47,254 nucleotides of DNA. Source: an uncultured Eubacteriales bacterium (GTDB lineage: Bacteria; Bacillota; Clostridia; Oscillospirales; CAG-272). Under the pieces are notes generated by a model that searched no databases, was not told the DNA's origin, and worked only from the letters and a program-made list of their open reading frames with translations. Positions within the stretch are counted from its first letter, which is position 1; each line of letters starts with the position of its first letter. The translations under genes were made by a program, and so were the position numbers. This document shows positions 17,041 to 25,912 of the stretch, piece by piece. The stretch is taken from NCBI GenBank assembly GCA_949451655.1, contig CASTST010000005.1, positions 1 to 47,254 of the forward strand, written 5' to 3'.

Positions 17041-18342
17041 ATGTTCCAGACGATAAAAAACGCTTGGAAAATCGATGATTTGCGTCGGAAAATCGTATTT
17101 GCATTGTTCATTCTGCTTCTTTACAGAATCGGCGCACAGATTCCTGTTCCGTTCCTGACGGGGGATCTTGCAGCAAGTATGAATACGCAAACAGCAGGCT
17201 CCATCCTGCAGTATCTGAACATCTTGTCCGGTGGCGCGTTTGCACAGGCAACATTGTTTGCACTGGGTATCTCGCCCTACATCACAGCATCCATCGTGGT
17301 TCAGCTGCTCACCGTTGCTATTCCTCCTCTGGAGCGTCTCGCAAAAGAGGGTGAAGACGGTAAAAAGAAACTGAACCAAATCACACGGTATGTTACCGTA
17401 GCACTTGCACTCCTCACCGCAGTAGGATATTACTTCATGCTGCGCGGATATGACTATCTGACAGACAGAGGTGTGTTTGCAGCAATCGTTATCATCGCTT
17501 GCTACTGCGCCGGATCTTCTCTGGTTATGTGGCTGGCGGAAAAAATCAACGAGAGCGGAATCGGCAACGGTATCTCCCTGATCCTGTTTGCCAACATCGT
17601 TTCCCGGGGTCCCAGCATTGTGGCTCGTCTGTGGGCGTATGCTTCCGGTCAGGTTGAAGGCACCGCACAGTGGTTGGGCATCATCATCGCCGTTGCATCT
17701 GTTGTCATCGGTATTTTGATGGTAGCGCTGATCGTATTCATTACAAATTCCGAACGCCGCCTGCCTGTGCAGTATGCAAAGAAGGTTGTCGGACGGAAGA
17801 TGTACGGCGGTCAGAATTCTACATTGCCCATTAAGCTGAACAACACCGGTGTAATGCCGATTATCTTTGCAAGCTCCATTGTCAGCATTCCTGCAACAAT
17901 CGGCATGTTTGTAAACTACAAAGATTCCAAATTCTGGACCGGATTTTTCAACTTGTTTGACAGCAGCTCCGTTGTCTATATGATCCTCACGTTCTTCCTC
18001 ATCATCGCGTTTGCATATTTCTATATCCTGATTTCCTTCAATCCGGTGGAAGTATCCAACAACCTGAAGAAAAACGGCGGATCAATCCCCGGTATTCGTC
18101 CCGGAAAGCCTACTTCTGATTATATCAAACGTGTTCTGAACAGAATTACGCTGATCGGTGCAATCTTCCTTGGCTTTATCGCTGTATTCCCCATGATTCT
18201 CAATCTGGCGTCCGGCGGAAAAATGGCAGGTCTCGCATTCGGCGGATCTTCCATCATCATTATCGTCGGCGTAATCATTGAAACCGCACGGGAAATCGAA
18301 GGCCAGATGACCATGCGCCACTACAAAGGATTTTTGGAGTAA
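17041..18342 (+). CDS. secY: Protein translocase subunit SecY
   Basis: This 433-residue membrane protein has about ten membrane helices and is the pore of the Sec translocon. Family marks are IGAQIPVPFL in the first periplasmic region, the segment SGGAFAQATLFALGISPYI, PIKLNNTGVMPIIFASS, NPVEVSNNLKKNGGSIPGIRPG in the cytosolic loop that meets SecA and the ribosome, and GSSIIIIVGVIIE near the end. It starts one base after rplO, so it is likely translationally coupled. Confidence 0.98.
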   Translation: MFQTIKNAWKIDDLRRKIVFALFILLLYRIGAQIPVPFLTGDLAASMNTQTAGSILQYLNILSGGAFAQATLFALGISPYITASIVVQLLTVAIPPLERLAKEGEDGKKKLNQITRYVTVALALLTAVGYYFMLRGYDYLTDRGVFAAIVIIACYCAGSSLVMWLAEKINESGIGNGISLILFANIVSRGPSIVARLWAYASGQVEGTAQWLGIIIAVASVVIGILMVALIVFITNSERRLPVQYAKKVVGRKMYGGQNSTLPIKLNNTGVMPIIFASSIVSIPATIGMFVNYKDSKFWTGFFNLFDSSSVVYMILTFFLIIAFAYFYILISFNPVEVSNNLKKNGGSIPGIRPGKPTSDYIKRVLNRITLIGAIFLGFIAVFPMILNLASGGKMAGLAFGGSSIIIIVGVIIETAREIEGQMTMRHYKGFLE

Positions 18343-18411
18343 GAAGAATGACGGTCTGAAAGAAACAATCAGACGTTTGGCTTCTTTCAGGCGGGAAAGG
18401 CATGGTACAAC

Positions 18412-19050
18412 ATGAAAACCATTAAGCTGATCCTTCTTGGCGCGCCGGGTGCCGGCAAGGGAACCCAGGCAAGCGTCATATCGGAAAAGTTTCACATCCC
18501 ATCTATATCGACCGGCGCCCTGATCCGCGAAGCGATTGCGGCGCAGACGCCCCTTGGCGTGAGCGCTAAATCATTCATCGACACCGGTGCGCTGGTGCCG
18601 GATGAAGTGGTAATCGGAATGATCCGGGAACGGCTTGCCGAACCGGACTGCGCAGACGGCTTTATTCTGGACGGGTTTCCCCGTACAGTGCCTCAAGCCC
18701 AGGCGCTGGAGAAAATGGGTGTTGATGTCACAGACGTGATCAGCATTGAAGTATCTGACGAAAAGATCCAGAAGCGAATGGGAGGCAGGCGCGTTTGCAA
18801 AACCTGCGGCGCCACCTTCCATGTGGAGTATAACCCTTCTCCGGCAGGGGATATGTGCCCCTGCGGAGGCAAGCTCACGATCCGCAGCGACGACGAACCG
18901 TCTGTTGTGGCAAGCCGGCTGGCTACCTATCACAGCATGACGGAACCCTTAAAGGATTATTATTCCCAAAAAGGACTTTTGAAAATCGTCCACGGACAGG
19001 AGCAAATCGCAGATACCACCGCCCTCACGTTAGCCGCACTTGCGGACTGA
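18412..19050 (+). CDS. adk: Adenylate kinase
   Basis: This 212-residue enzyme converts ATP and AMP to two ADP. The P-loop is GAPGAGKGTQA (about residues 10-20) and the AMP-binding/core segment is DGFPRTVPQA. The lid carries a zinc-type set CKTCGATFHVEYN...CPCGG, typical of Gram-positive Adk. It lies between secY and map, as in Bacillus. The ATG is preceded by GGGAAAGG. Confidence 0.97.
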   Translation: MKTIKLILLGAPGAGKGTQASVISEKFHIPSISTGALIREAIAAQTPLGVSAKSFIDTGALVPDEVVIGMIRERLAEPDCADGFILDGFPRTVPQAQALEKMGVDVTDVISIEVSDEKIQKRMGGRRVCKTCGATFHVEYNPSPAGDMCPCGGKLTIRSDDEPSVVASRLATYHSMTEPLKDYYSQKGLLKIVHGQEQIADTTALTLAALAD

Positions 19051-19076
19051 GGGGATGGATGAAAAAAGGTACTATC

Positions 19077-19832
19077 ATGATTTTTATTAAAAATCCTGAA
19101 CAAATCAAAAAGATGCAGCGTGCCGGCAGAATTACCGGCGAAGCACTGGCGCTTGCCGGTGAAGCAGTACGGGAAGGGATCACAACCGCGGCACTGGATA
19201 AGATCATACGGTCTTATATCGAAAAGTGCGGTGCCCGTCCTTCCTTTCTGGGATACGGCGGATTTCCCGGCAGCGCATGTATCAGCATCAATGAGGAAGT
19301 TATCCACGGTATTCCGTCGGCGAAGCGGTACCTGGAGGAAGGGGATATTGTGAAAATCGACGTGGGCGCCTATATCGACGGCTTCCACGGAGACAGCGCA
19401 AATACCTTCCCTGTAGGAAAAATCAGCAGTGAAGCCCAGAGACTCATTGACGTGACAAAGGAATCCTTCTATTGCGGTGTCCGCGCCGCCCAGCAGGAAC
19501 ATGCCCGGATCGGCGACATCGGCGCCGCAGTAAACGGGTGTGTGTCCAAGGCGGGATTTTCCGTTGTCCGGAAATATGTTGGGCACGGCGTGGGAAAGGA
19601 TCTCCATGAAGATCCCAATGTTCCCAATTACGGAACCGCCGGACGCGGTCCCCGGATCAGCCGGGGCATGGTCATCGCTATTGAACCAATGGTGAATGCA
19701 GGCGTTAGCGGGGTAATCGACCAGCCGGACGGCTGGACTGTGATAACTGCCGACGGAAAGCTGTCCGCTCATTATGAGCACACGGTGGCAATCACCGACG
19801 AGGGAGCCCTGCTCCTGACAAAGGTGGACTGA
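19077..19832 (+). CDS. map: Methionine aminopeptidase, type I
   Basis: The enzyme removes initiator methionine from new proteins. From the ATG at 19077 the 251 residues begin MIFIKNPEQIKKMQRAGRI, the usual start for this family; an upstream in-frame ATG at 19059 would add six residues. Metal ligands are seen in VDVGAYIDGFHGDSANTF (two Asp), GHGVGKDLHEDPNVPNYG (His), IEPM (Glu) and EHTVAITDEG (Glu). No N-terminal zinc-finger extension is present. It follows adk by 26 nt. Confidence 0.97.
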   Translation: MIFIKNPEQIKKMQRAGRITGEALALAGEAVREGITTAALDKIIRSYIEKCGARPSFLGYGGFPGSACISINEEVIHGIPSAKRYLEEGDIVKIDVGAYIDGFHGDSANTFPVGKISSEAQRLIDVTKESFYCGVRAAQQEHARIGDIGAAVNGCVSKAGFSVVRKYVGHGVGKDLHEDPNVPNYGTAGRGPRISRGMVIAIEPMVNAGVSGVIDQPDGWTVITADGKLSAHYEHTVAITDEGALLLTKVD

Positions 19833-19835
19833 TCC

Positions 19836-20084
19836 ATGTGCATCGGAGCGGTGGTCAAAAGCAAAACCGGCCGGGACAGATACAGGCTGTATGTAATTGT
19901 CGGCGTGACGGAGGACGGTCGTGCGCTTATAGCAAACGGAAGACTCCATACGCTGGATAAGCCAAAGAAAAAGAATCTGCGGCATCTTGCGGTGCTCCGG
20001 CAGGGAGCAGCGCAAGCGTCCCCCTGTTGGGGGACAGACGATGCATTGCATGCCTATCTGCAGGATTTTGAAAAACAGGCATAA
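19836..20084 (+). CDS. KOW-domain RNA-binding protein
   Basis: This 82-residue protein starts 3 nt after map. Residues 4-35 form a KOW-like segment (GAVVKSKTGRDRYRLYVIVG), and KPKKKNLRHLAVL is a basic RNA-contact stretch. Small proteins of this kind, distantly like archaeal/eukaryotic L14e, sit between map and infA in many Clostridia and Bacilli. The function is not established; a ribosome-linked role is inferred from position and domain. Confidence 0.88.
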   Translation: MCIGAVVKSKTGRDRYRLYVIVGVTEDGRALIANGRLHTLDKPKKKNLRHLAVLRQGAAQASPCWGTDDALHAYLQDFEKQA

Positions 20085-20190
20085 AAATCATGAAGAGACT
20101 CCAAGCAAGTCAGCGCAAAATGGTAAATGAAAGAGCATTTCGCACAGCGAAAACCGGCAAAAAGCCTGAGAAAGGTATGGACTTTTATTT

Positions 20191-20409
20191 ATGCCAAAAG
20201 ATGATGTAATCGAATTTGAAGGCGTTGTTGTTGAGGCACTGCCAAACGCAACCTTCAAGGTAAAGCTGCCCAATGAAATGATTGTGACCGCACACATTTC
20301 CGGAAAGCTGCGCATGAACTATATCAAGATTTTGCCCGGCGATAAGGTGACGGTGGAGGTTTCCATCTACGATCCCACCAAGGGCAGAATCACATGGCGT
20401 ACGAAGTAA
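20191..20409 (+). CDS. infA: Translation initiation factor IF-1
   Basis: The 72-residue OB-fold protein matches IF-1 end to end ([20 protein letters not shown], then [20 protein letters not shown] and [10 protein letters not shown]). It blocks the A site during initiation. The nearest AAAGG is about 13 nt upstream, a weak spacing. A tiny out-of-frame ATG at 20178 overlaps the start. Confidence 0.98.
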   Translation: MPKDDVIEFEGVVVEALPNATFKVKLPNEMIVTAHISGKLRMNYIKILPGDKVTVEVSIYDPTKGRITWRTK

Positions 20410-20446
20410 ACGCAAATCGGCAAATCAAAGAAAGGCGGTTGTTACT

Positions 20447-20560
20447 GTGAAAGTAAAACCTTCTGTAAAAAAGATCTGCGAAAAGTGCAAAATCATTAAA
20501 AGACATGGCCGCGTAATGGTCATTTGCGAAAACCCCAAGCACAAGCAGAGACAGGGCTGA
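20447..20560 (+). CDS. rpmJ: 50S ribosomal protein L36
   Basis: This 37-residue protein starts at GTG and reads [20 protein letters not shown], then [15 protein letters not shown]. The CEKC...C...H zinc set marks the zinc-binding form of L36. It is 37 nt after infA, in the standard position. Confidence 0.97.
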   Translation: MKVKPSVKKICEKCKIIKRHGRVMVICENPKHKQRQG

Positions 20561-20627
20561 GTGCCCGTAAAGAGAGCGCCCTGCGGGGCACCGAACCAAT
20601 CAAACCCGAAAGAGGTGAAAATAAGCT

Positions 20628-20996
20628 ATGGCTCGTATATCAGGTGTTGATATTCCCAACCAGAAGCGTGTTGAGATTGCATTGACCTATATCTACGGAA
20701 TCGGACTGAAAAGTTCCAAGGATATTCTTGCAAAAACCGGCATCAACCCCGACACACGCGCAAAGGACCTGACTGAGGAAGAAATTGCAAAGCTGCGTGA
20801 TGAAATCGAAAACAACTACACAGTAGAAGGTGAACTTCGCCGTGAGGTTGCACTGAACATCAAGCGTTTGGTAGAAATCAACTGCTACCGCGGTATCCGG
20901 CACAGAAAAGGCCTTCCCGTACGTGGACAGAGGACCAAAACCAATGCAAGAACCAGAAAGGGTCCGGCAAAGACCATCGCCAATAAGAAGAAGTAA
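20628..20996 (+). CDS. rpsM: 30S ribosomal protein S13
   Basis: The 122 residues match S13: [21 protein letters not shown] is split here as its opening and helix-two-turn-helix segment, followed by the C-terminal [21 protein letters not shown]13 contacts P-site tRNA and the large subunit. GAAAGAGGTG lies upstream. Confidence 0.98.
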   Translation: MARISGVDIPNQKRVEIALTYIYGIGLKSSKDILAKTGINPDTRAKDLTEEEIAKLRDEIENNYTVEGELRREVALNIKRLVEINCYRGIRHRKGLPVRGQRTKTNARTRKGPAKTIANKKK

Positions 20997-21013
20997 AGGA
21001 GTGAGCTGATTTC

Positions 21014-21406
21014 ATGGCAAATGTAAAGAAAACGATCAAGAAGCGCCGCGACCGTAAAAACATTGAAAGCGGGGCCGCACATATCCGCTCCAGCTTCAAC
21101 AATACGATCATCACCATCACAGACCTGCACGGAAACGCAGTTTCCTGGGCGTCTGCTGGTGAAATGGGATTCAAAGGTTCCAGAAAATCCACACCGTACG
21201 CAGCGCAGACTGCAGCAGAAACTGCAGCAAAGCTGGCTATGGAGCATGGAATGAAAACGGTAGAGGTATACGTAAAGGGTCCTGGAAGCGGACGTGAGGC
21301 TGCAATCCGTGCATTGCAGACAACCGGCTTGAACATTACCCTGATCAAAGACGTAACACCCATCCCGCATAACGGTTGCCGCCCTCCGAAGCGCCGCCGT
21401 GTATAA
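21014..21406 (+). CDS. rpsK: 30S ribosomal protein S11
   Basis: The 130 residues match S11: [53 protein letters not shown], and the basic end [14 protein letters not shown]11 forms the platform near the mRNA exit. It starts 17 nt after rpsM with AAAGGAGTGA upstream. Confidence 0.98.
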   Translation: MANVKKTIKKRRDRKNIESGAAHIRSSFNNTIITITDLHGNAVSWASAGEMGFKGSRKSTPYAAQTAAETAAKLAMEHGMKTVEVYVKGPGSGREAAIRALQTTGLNITLIKDVTPIPHNGCRPPKRRRV

Positions 21407-21427
21407 CCTTTAAGGAGGAAGAATTTA

Positions 21428-22054
21428 ATGGCAAGATATACAGGACCTTCCTGCAAGCTCTGCCGCAGAGAAGGAAAGAAGCTGTTCCTGAAGGGAGACC
21501 GTTGTCTCTCTGACAAATGTGCAGTATCCAGACGTGCAACTGTTCCCGGTCAGCATGGCGCAGGTCGTAAGACTGTAAAGGAATACGGCATGCAGCTGCG
21601 GGAAAAACAGACTGCCCGCCGTTATTATGGCGTACAGGAAAAGCAGTTTAAGAAATACTATGTAAAAGCGGATAAAAAGAGCGGTATCGCCGGTGAAAAC
21701 CTGCTGTCCATTCTGGAAAGCCGTTATGACAACGCAGTATACAGAATGGGTCTCGCATCCAGCCGTAAGGAAGCAAGACAGCTGGTTCGTCACGGTCACT
21801 TTACCTTGAATGGTAAAAAGGCGGACATTCCGTCCATTATCCTCAAGGTTGGCGATGTGATCGAACTGCGTGAAAAGAGCCGTTCCAGCGAGAAGTTCAA
21901 AGGGCTCATCGAAGACATGGCAAATGTAACCGCACCCAAGTGGCTGGATCTGAACAAGGATGCAGTAAGTGCTAAGGTGATTGCAATGCCTGCCCGCGAT
22001 GACGTTGACTTTGACTTCAACGAGCAGCTGATTATCGAGCTTTATTCTAAGTAA
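21428..22054 (+). CDS. rpsD: 30S ribosomal protein S4 (zinc-binding type)
   Basis: The 208 residues start MARYTGPSCKLCRREGKK and keep the cysteine set (CKLC...C...C near residues 9-36) of the zinc-containing S4 form. The S4 RNA-binding domain follows (ESRYDNAVYRMGLASSRKEA, GHFTLNGKKADIPS). S4 is a primary 16S binder and in Bacillus represses its own gene. Here rpsD lies inside the alpha operon, with a 153-nt structured gap before rpoA. Confidence 0.98.
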   Translation: MARYTGPSCKLCRREGKKLFLKGDRCLSDKCAVSRRATVPGQHGAGRKTVKEYGMQLREKQTARRYYGVQEKQFKKYYVKADKKSGIAGENLLSILESRYDNAVYRMGLASSRKEARQLVRHGHFTLNGKKADIPSIILKVGDVIELREKSRSSEKFKGLIEDMANVTAPKWLDLNKDAVSAKVIAMPARDDVDFDFNEQLIIELYSK

Positions 22055-22207
22055 TAACCTGCCATGCTGCAATGGTGCAAACGGCAGTGGTAGAAAAGCA
22101 GGAGTCAAGGCAGCTCCGGTGCGCCGCGCGTATATTGCAGCAGCGTTCCTGCCCTGTTTGATGGGGCGCAAAAGGATCAACGAATTAAATAATAGGAGGT
22201 TGTTACA
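22055..22207 (+). promoter_or_regulatory. Structured 153-nt spacer between rpsD and rpoA
   Basis: TGCTGCAAT at 22065-22073 is exactly complementary to ATTGCAGCA at 22134-22142, and AGCAGGA near 22096 can pair with TCCTGC near 22147, which would fold most of the spacer. An S4-type mRNA site or an RNA-processing element are both possible. GGAGG at 22196-22200 serves rpoA. Confidence 0.4.
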
Positions 22208-23179
22208 ATGATCGAAATAGAAAAGCCGAATATCATGACGCTGAATATGAGCGAGACAGGAGAATCGGGAACTTTTGTGGTCGATCCTCTGGAAAGAGGC
22301 TACGGTATCACTTTGGGTAACTCCCTGCGCCGCGTTCTGCTCAGTTCCCTCCCCGGCGTCGCTGTTACAAGTATCAAAATCGATGGCGTGCTTCACGAAA
22401 TCTCCACTATTGACGGTGTAAAAGAAGATGTAACGGAAATTGTCCTGAATATAAAAGGAATTACGGCAAAGCTGCATTCTGTAACCACCAAAACGGTTAT
22501 GCTGGATATGACCGGTCCCTGTGATGTCAAGGCCGGCGATATCAAGCAGGATGCAGACATAGAAATTCTGAATCCGGATCATCACATTGCTACTCTGGGC
22601 GATAATGTTCGCCTGCACATGGAGCTGAACTTTGCCAGAGGCAGAGGCTACTCCTCCCAGCAGAGAAACAAGCAGTGCTATCTGGATGAAAACCAGGGCG
22701 TGAGTGCTCCGGTGGGCACAATTTTCACCGATTCTATTTTCACACCGGTATACAATGTGAACTACAACGTGGAAAACACCCGTGTTGGAAATATCACAGA
22801 CTTTGATAAACTGACAATTGAGATTTTGACCAATGGTACAATCTCGGCCAAGGAAGCGGTTTCTTTGGGCGCCAAGATACTCAACGAACATCTCAACCTG
22901 TTCGTGGATCTTTCGGACGAGGCGAAAAACGCTGAAATTATGGTGGAAAGCGTTGCAACTGTCAAAGAAAAAGTTCTTGAGATGACCATTGAGGAGCTTG
23001 ACATGTCCGTGCGCAGCTTCAACTGCCTGAAGCGCGCGGGCATTGATACGGTGGAAGACCTGATCAATCGGACAGAGGATGAAATGATTCGGGTTAGAAA
23101 CCTTGGAAAGAAATCGCTGGAGGAAGTTATCGCAAAATTGAATTCTCTCGGTCTTGAACTGAGAAAAGACGACGAGTGA
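22208..23179 (+). CDS. rpoA: RNA polymerase alpha subunit
   Basis: The 323 residues hold the N-terminal dimerisation domain ([23 protein letters not shown]-type segment, the most conserved part) and the C-terminal DNA- and activator-binding domain ([20 protein letters not shown] and [14 protein letters not shown]). Length and domains are normal. Confidence 0.98.
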   Translation: MIEIEKPNIMTLNMSETGESGTFVVDPLERGYGITLGNSLRRVLLSSLPGVAVTSIKIDGVLHEISTIDGVKEDVTEIVLNIKGITAKLHSVTTKTVMLDMTGPCDVKAGDIKQDADIEILNPDHHIATLGDNVRLHMELNFARGRGYSSQQRNKQCYLDENQGVSAPVGTIFTDSIFTPVYNVNYNVENTRVGNITDFDKLTIEILTNGTISAKEAVSLGAKILNEHLNLFVDLSDEAKNAEIMVESVATVKEKVLEMTIEELDMSVRSFNCLKRAGIDTVEDLINRTEDEMIRVRNLGKKSLEEVIAKLNSLGLELRKDDE

Positions 23180-23222
23180 TAAACTGCCCCAAAAATAGTA
23201 TTGCGAAAAGGAGGATATGAAC

Positions 23223-23579
23223 ATGCCCGGAACAAGAAAGCTTGGCAGGCCAACGGCCCACAGAAACGCCATGCTCCGTGGAATGGTAACCTACCTGCTG
23301 GAGAACGGTACAATCGAAACGACACTGACCCGTGCGAAAGAAGTACGTTCCATGGCAGAGAAGATGATAACACTCGGCAAGAAAAATACCCTTGCCTCCC
23401 GCCGTGCGGCACTTGCTTACATTACAAAGGAAGATGTGGTGAAGAAGCTGTTTGATCAGATCGCACCCAAATATGCTTCCAGAAACGGTGGATATACACA
23501 GATTTATAAACTCGGACCCCGCCGCGGTGACGCTGCGGAAATGGCAATGATCAAATTGATCGACGAAGCCGCTGAGTAA
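23223..23579 (+). CDS. rplQ: 50S ribosomal protein L17
   Basis: The 118-residue protein starts [20 protein letters not shown], as L17 does. I chose the ATG at 23223, 8 nt after AAGGAGG, over the ATG at 23217, which lies only 2 nt from that site. It is the last gene of the cluster; a strong terminator follows. Confidence 0.97.
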   Translation: MPGTRKLGRPTAHRNAMLRGMVTYLLENGTIETTLTRAKEVRSMAEKMITLGKKNTLASRRAALAYITKEDVVKKLFDQIAPKYASRNGGYTQIYKLGPRRGDAAEMAMIKLIDEAAE

Positions 23580-23586
23580 TAAGAGA

Positions 23587-23624
23587 ACAGGACGCTTTCC
23601 GATTGGAAGGCGTCCTGTTTTGTA
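23587..23624 (+). terminator. Rho-independent terminator of the ribosomal cluster
   Basis: ACAGGACGCTTTCC and GGAAGGCGTCCTGT form a 14-bp stem with one G-U pair and a GATT loop, followed by a TTTTGT-type tract. It lies 8 nt past the rplQ stop. Confidence 0.92.
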
Positions 23625-23679
23625 TATAAAAAACGCAATTGGGAAATCCTAATAAAAATGGATGAATCTGGAGGACCCA

Positions 23680-24201
23680 ATGCAAAAAAGGTATAATTTA
23701 TGTATCATGCTTTCATGTGTTATAATACTAGCCAGTCTGTGTTTGACGGCAACCGTTTGCGGTGCTGCATATATCAATGATGAGTCAGCGGAAAAGAAAA
23801 TTGCCTGTATTGCTGATGGGAAATATAAAAAATCCGCATCTGTAGTACTCACCGAAGGGGAAAAGGCATTGCTATGCCGATTTGTCAGTGCGGAGTGCAG
23901 GGATGAACCGTATATTTGTCGGGTTGCCGCCGCGGCAGTGATTCTGAATCGAATAAAAAGCGATGGATTCTCAAATGGAGTGGAAAAGGTGATTTTTTCA
24001 GGCTGTGAATTTTCCAGTGTTCTAAATAATACACTTGGACAGGATATTTCTGAAGAAAACTGGGATTTGTCCATGCAGGCTGTCCGCCAAGCTATTGCCG
24101 GAGAGGATCCCGCCGGCGGCGCGCTGCATTTTGCCAGGGAAGGGGATGCAGCCATAACAAGCATAAGCTTTCGTGCCGGAGATATGGTGTTTGGTTGGTG
24201 A
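23680..24201 (+). CDS. Secreted cell wall hydrolase, SleB/CwlJ type (Hydrolase_2)
   Basis: This 173-residue protein has an N-terminal signal peptide (basic MQKRYN, then a hydrophobic run to about residue 27). The catalytic domain matches SleB/CwlJ: LLCRFVSAECRDEPYICRVA, where the Glu after Ala is the likely acid; AAAVILNRIKSDGF; VIFSGCEFSSVLN; and the closing AIAGEDPAGGALHFA with a VFGW end. SleB is a lytic transglycosylase of spore cortex germination, but similar small hydrolases are not always sporulation proteins. The ATG at 23680 has GGAGG 5 nt upstream; an upstream in-frame ATG at 23662 lacks one. Four cysteines in the mature part are unusual and may form disulfides. It stands alone between the ribosomal terminator and a repeat region. 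Confidence 0.85.
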   Translation: MQKRYNLCIMLSCVIILASLCLTATVCGAAYINDESAEKKIACIADGKYKKSASVVLTEGEKALLCRFVSAECRDEPYICRVAAAAVILNRIKSDGFSNGVEKVIFSGCEFSSVLNNTLGQDISEENWDLSMQAVRQAIAGEDPAGGALHFAREGDAAITSISFRAGDMVFGW

Positions 24202-24261
24202 ACAAGCTTCCGATCTTACAGGAACGATAAAAGCCACCCCTGTAGGTAAGCATAAATGAAA

Positions 24262-24440
24262 AAGGTATTACGCTGCGCGGTTCCAAGGGATCTGGCACGA
24301 CGCACAAACTATATAAGGCTCCCCAACAAAGGGATTTCTGCACCGCACACCACCTTAAGCCCCCTTGTGTTGGAGCCACAGCTTCCCCCAATAAAAAGGC
24401 TTCCCAGCAAAGAGAGTTCTCACACTGCACCCAAAACTAT
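24262..24440 (+). repeat. Decayed tandem array of repeat ends upstream of copy C
   Basis: Several related units of roughly 50-60 nt follow each other, each with an A/T-rich ACTATA or AATAAAAA segment, then AAGGCTCCC or AAGCCCCC, a short interval and CAAAGGGA or CAAAGAGA. They look like degenerate copies of the left end of the palindromic element. No gene is seen here. Confidence 0.6.
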
Positions 24441-24632
24441 AAAGGCCCCCTTGTGCAAAGGGGGCTGGCTCCGCATAGCGGAGGCTGGGGGATTGTTTGC
24501 ATATACTGTCGATTTGTAGATTATTCAAATGATAGCAAGGACAATCCCTCCGACACGATCGTTGCGCTTGACTGTGCCACCTCTCCGGGAGTTCGCGCAG
24601 CGAATCTTCTCCACTGGGGAGGCTTTGGTTTG
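24441..24632 (+). repeat. Palindromic intergenic element, copy C
   Basis: It begins GGCCCCCTTGTGCAAAGGGGGC, has the arm CTCCGC-ATA-GCGGAG, the core from GGATTGTT (near 24491) to ACAATCC (near 24547) with ACTGTCGATTT inside, a decayed right arm, and a degenerate closing end CACCTCTCCGGGAG...GGGGAGGC. A further end-like unit follows to about 24666. The orientation matches copies A and G. Confidence 0.8.
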
Positions 24633-24770
24633 GAGGGGCTCCTCTTTGGTGGGGGGAGCCTTTTTCAGTCGGAGCCTGTTTCCATCGCTCATATTTATAC
24701 AAAGGACTTCCTATCTTCCTTACACCCGATTGTGCACATCAACAAATCAAGGCTGTTCACGGATTATACC

Positions 24771-24799
24771 TTGACAAGTACATTTATAGGATGTATAAT
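24771..24799 (+). promoter_or_regulatory. Consensus sigma-A promoter of argC
   Basis: TTGACA (24771-24776), a 17-nt spacer and TATAAT (24794-24799) match the housekeeping consensus at every base. The argC start is about 75 nt downstream of the likely start site. Confidence 0.9.
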
Positions 24800-24805
24800 T
24801 ATACA
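24792..24805 (+). promoter_or_regulatory. Perfect palindrome over the argC -10 box, possible ArgR operator
   Basis: TGTATAATTATACA is a perfect 14-nt palindrome that contains the -10 hexamer. Its AT-rich core and position resemble ARG boxes, which block polymerase at arginine genes. A further similar half-site (TATACATAC) lies near 24831. The match to the ArgR consensus is approximate, so the identity of the regulator is inferred. Confidence 0.45.
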
Positions 24806-24879
24806 AATATACTGATTAAATAATCGAAAATATACATACGGACTGCATAAGCAGATCCAATAGAAAGCGGGTACATAAA

Positions 24880-25812
24880 ATGACAAAGGTATTTATCGAC
24901 GGAAAAGAAGGAACAACCGGTCTGCAAATTTGGGAGCGGTTAGCAGGACGGGACGATCTGGAACTGCTGGTTCTGCCGGAAGAACTTCGTAAGGATCCCG
25001 CTGCCCGAAAGGACGCACTGAACAGTTGCGATATTGCATTTTTCTGCCTGCCGGATGCCGCGGCAAGAGAAGCGGCAGCTATGATTGAAAATCCCGCAGT
25101 TCGCGTGATTGACGCGTCGACCGCGCACCGTACCGCACCGGGTTGGACATATGGATTCCCGGAGCTTTCCACCGATATCCGAAAATCTGTGGAAACTGCA
25201 TCCAGAGTCGCCAATCCAGGATGCCATGCCAGCGGATTTATCGCCCTAATCCGTCCCCTTGTGGACGCAGGACTCCTTGCAAAAGATGCCGCCCTTTCCA
25301 GTTTTTCCATCACAGGCTATAGCGGAGGCGGCAAGGGCATGATTGCCGGATATGAAAACGCAGAGCGGGATAGCCTGCTGGATTCTCCCAGACAGTACGG
25401 TCTGTCTCAAAATCATAAACATCTGCCGGAAATGCAAACCCTGTGCGGACTTTCCCAGGCGCCTGTATTCTGCCCCATCGTATCCGATTATTATTGCGGC
25501 ATGGAAGTCACCGTTCCCCTGTTTGCCGGCATGCTTCGCGGCAGCGCGGCAGATGTGCGGGCAGCTTACGCAGCACTGTATACCGGACCCATTGTACGCT
25601 ATACCGATCATGCAGATGAATCCGGGTTTCTCTCTGCGGGAAAATACGCCGCATGGGACGGTATGGAAATCTCCGTCCACGGAAATGATGAACGGATTCT
25701 CCTGTGTGCACGGTACGATAACCTTGGAAAAGGTGCGTCCGGTGCCGCTGTGCAAAGCTTCAATATTATGACCGGACAGCCGGAAACGAAGGGTTTGCGG
25801 CTGGGAGACTGA
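24880..25812 (+). CDS. argC: N-acetyl-gamma-glutamyl-phosphate reductase (short type)
   Basis: This 310-residue enzyme makes N-acetylglutamate semialdehyde from N-acetylglutamyl phosphate with NADPH, the third step to ornithine. It starts MTKVFIDGKEGTTGLQIWER, typical of the shorter ArgC class. The catalytic cysteine is Cys115 in VANPGCHASG, and YGFPELS precedes it. GHxxE-like substrate residues are in KHLPEMQ. Under a strong promoter, 88 nt before the argJ promoter region, it forms its own transcript or the head of the arg operon. Confidence 0.95.
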   Translation: MTKVFIDGKEGTTGLQIWERLAGRDDLELLVLPEELRKDPAARKDALNSCDIAFFCLPDAAAREAAAMIENPAVRVIDASTAHRTAPGWTYGFPELSTDIRKSVETASRVANPGCHASGFIALIRPLVDAGLLAKDAALSSFSITGYSGGGKGMIAGYENAERDSLLDSPRQYGLSQNHKHLPEMQTLCGLSQAPVFCPIVSDYYCGMEVTVPLFAGMLRGSAADVRAAYAALYTGPIVRYTDHADESGFLSAGKYAAWDGMEISVHGNDERILLCARYDNLGKGASGAAVQSFNIMTGQPETKGLRLGD

Positions 25813-25849
25813 AATTACTCTAAAATATGTTGAAGTTGCAGGACAATTG

Positions 25850-25878
25850 TTGACTTATAGCGTGAAACAAAGTATAAT
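25850..25878 (+). promoter_or_regulatory. Promoter of argJ
   Basis: TTGACT (25850-25855), a 17-nt spacer and TATAAT (25873-25878) lie between argC and argJ. This would give the argJBDF-carAB genes a second promoter that does not depend on the argC start. Confidence 0.8.
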
Positions 25879-25912
25879 ATAAGGAAGGAATTTTAGAAGA
25901 TTGGTGACCGAT

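Noticed and set aside
21425-23272. 615-codon minus-strand frame opposite rpsD and rpoA
   Set aside because: It spans two conserved genes and their gap with no recognisable domain or ribosome-binding site; it is a shadow.
24262-24670. Possible CRISPR array in the repeat-rich gap before argC
   Set aside because: Units are degenerate, unequal in length and palindromic, with no regular unique spacers and no cas genes.
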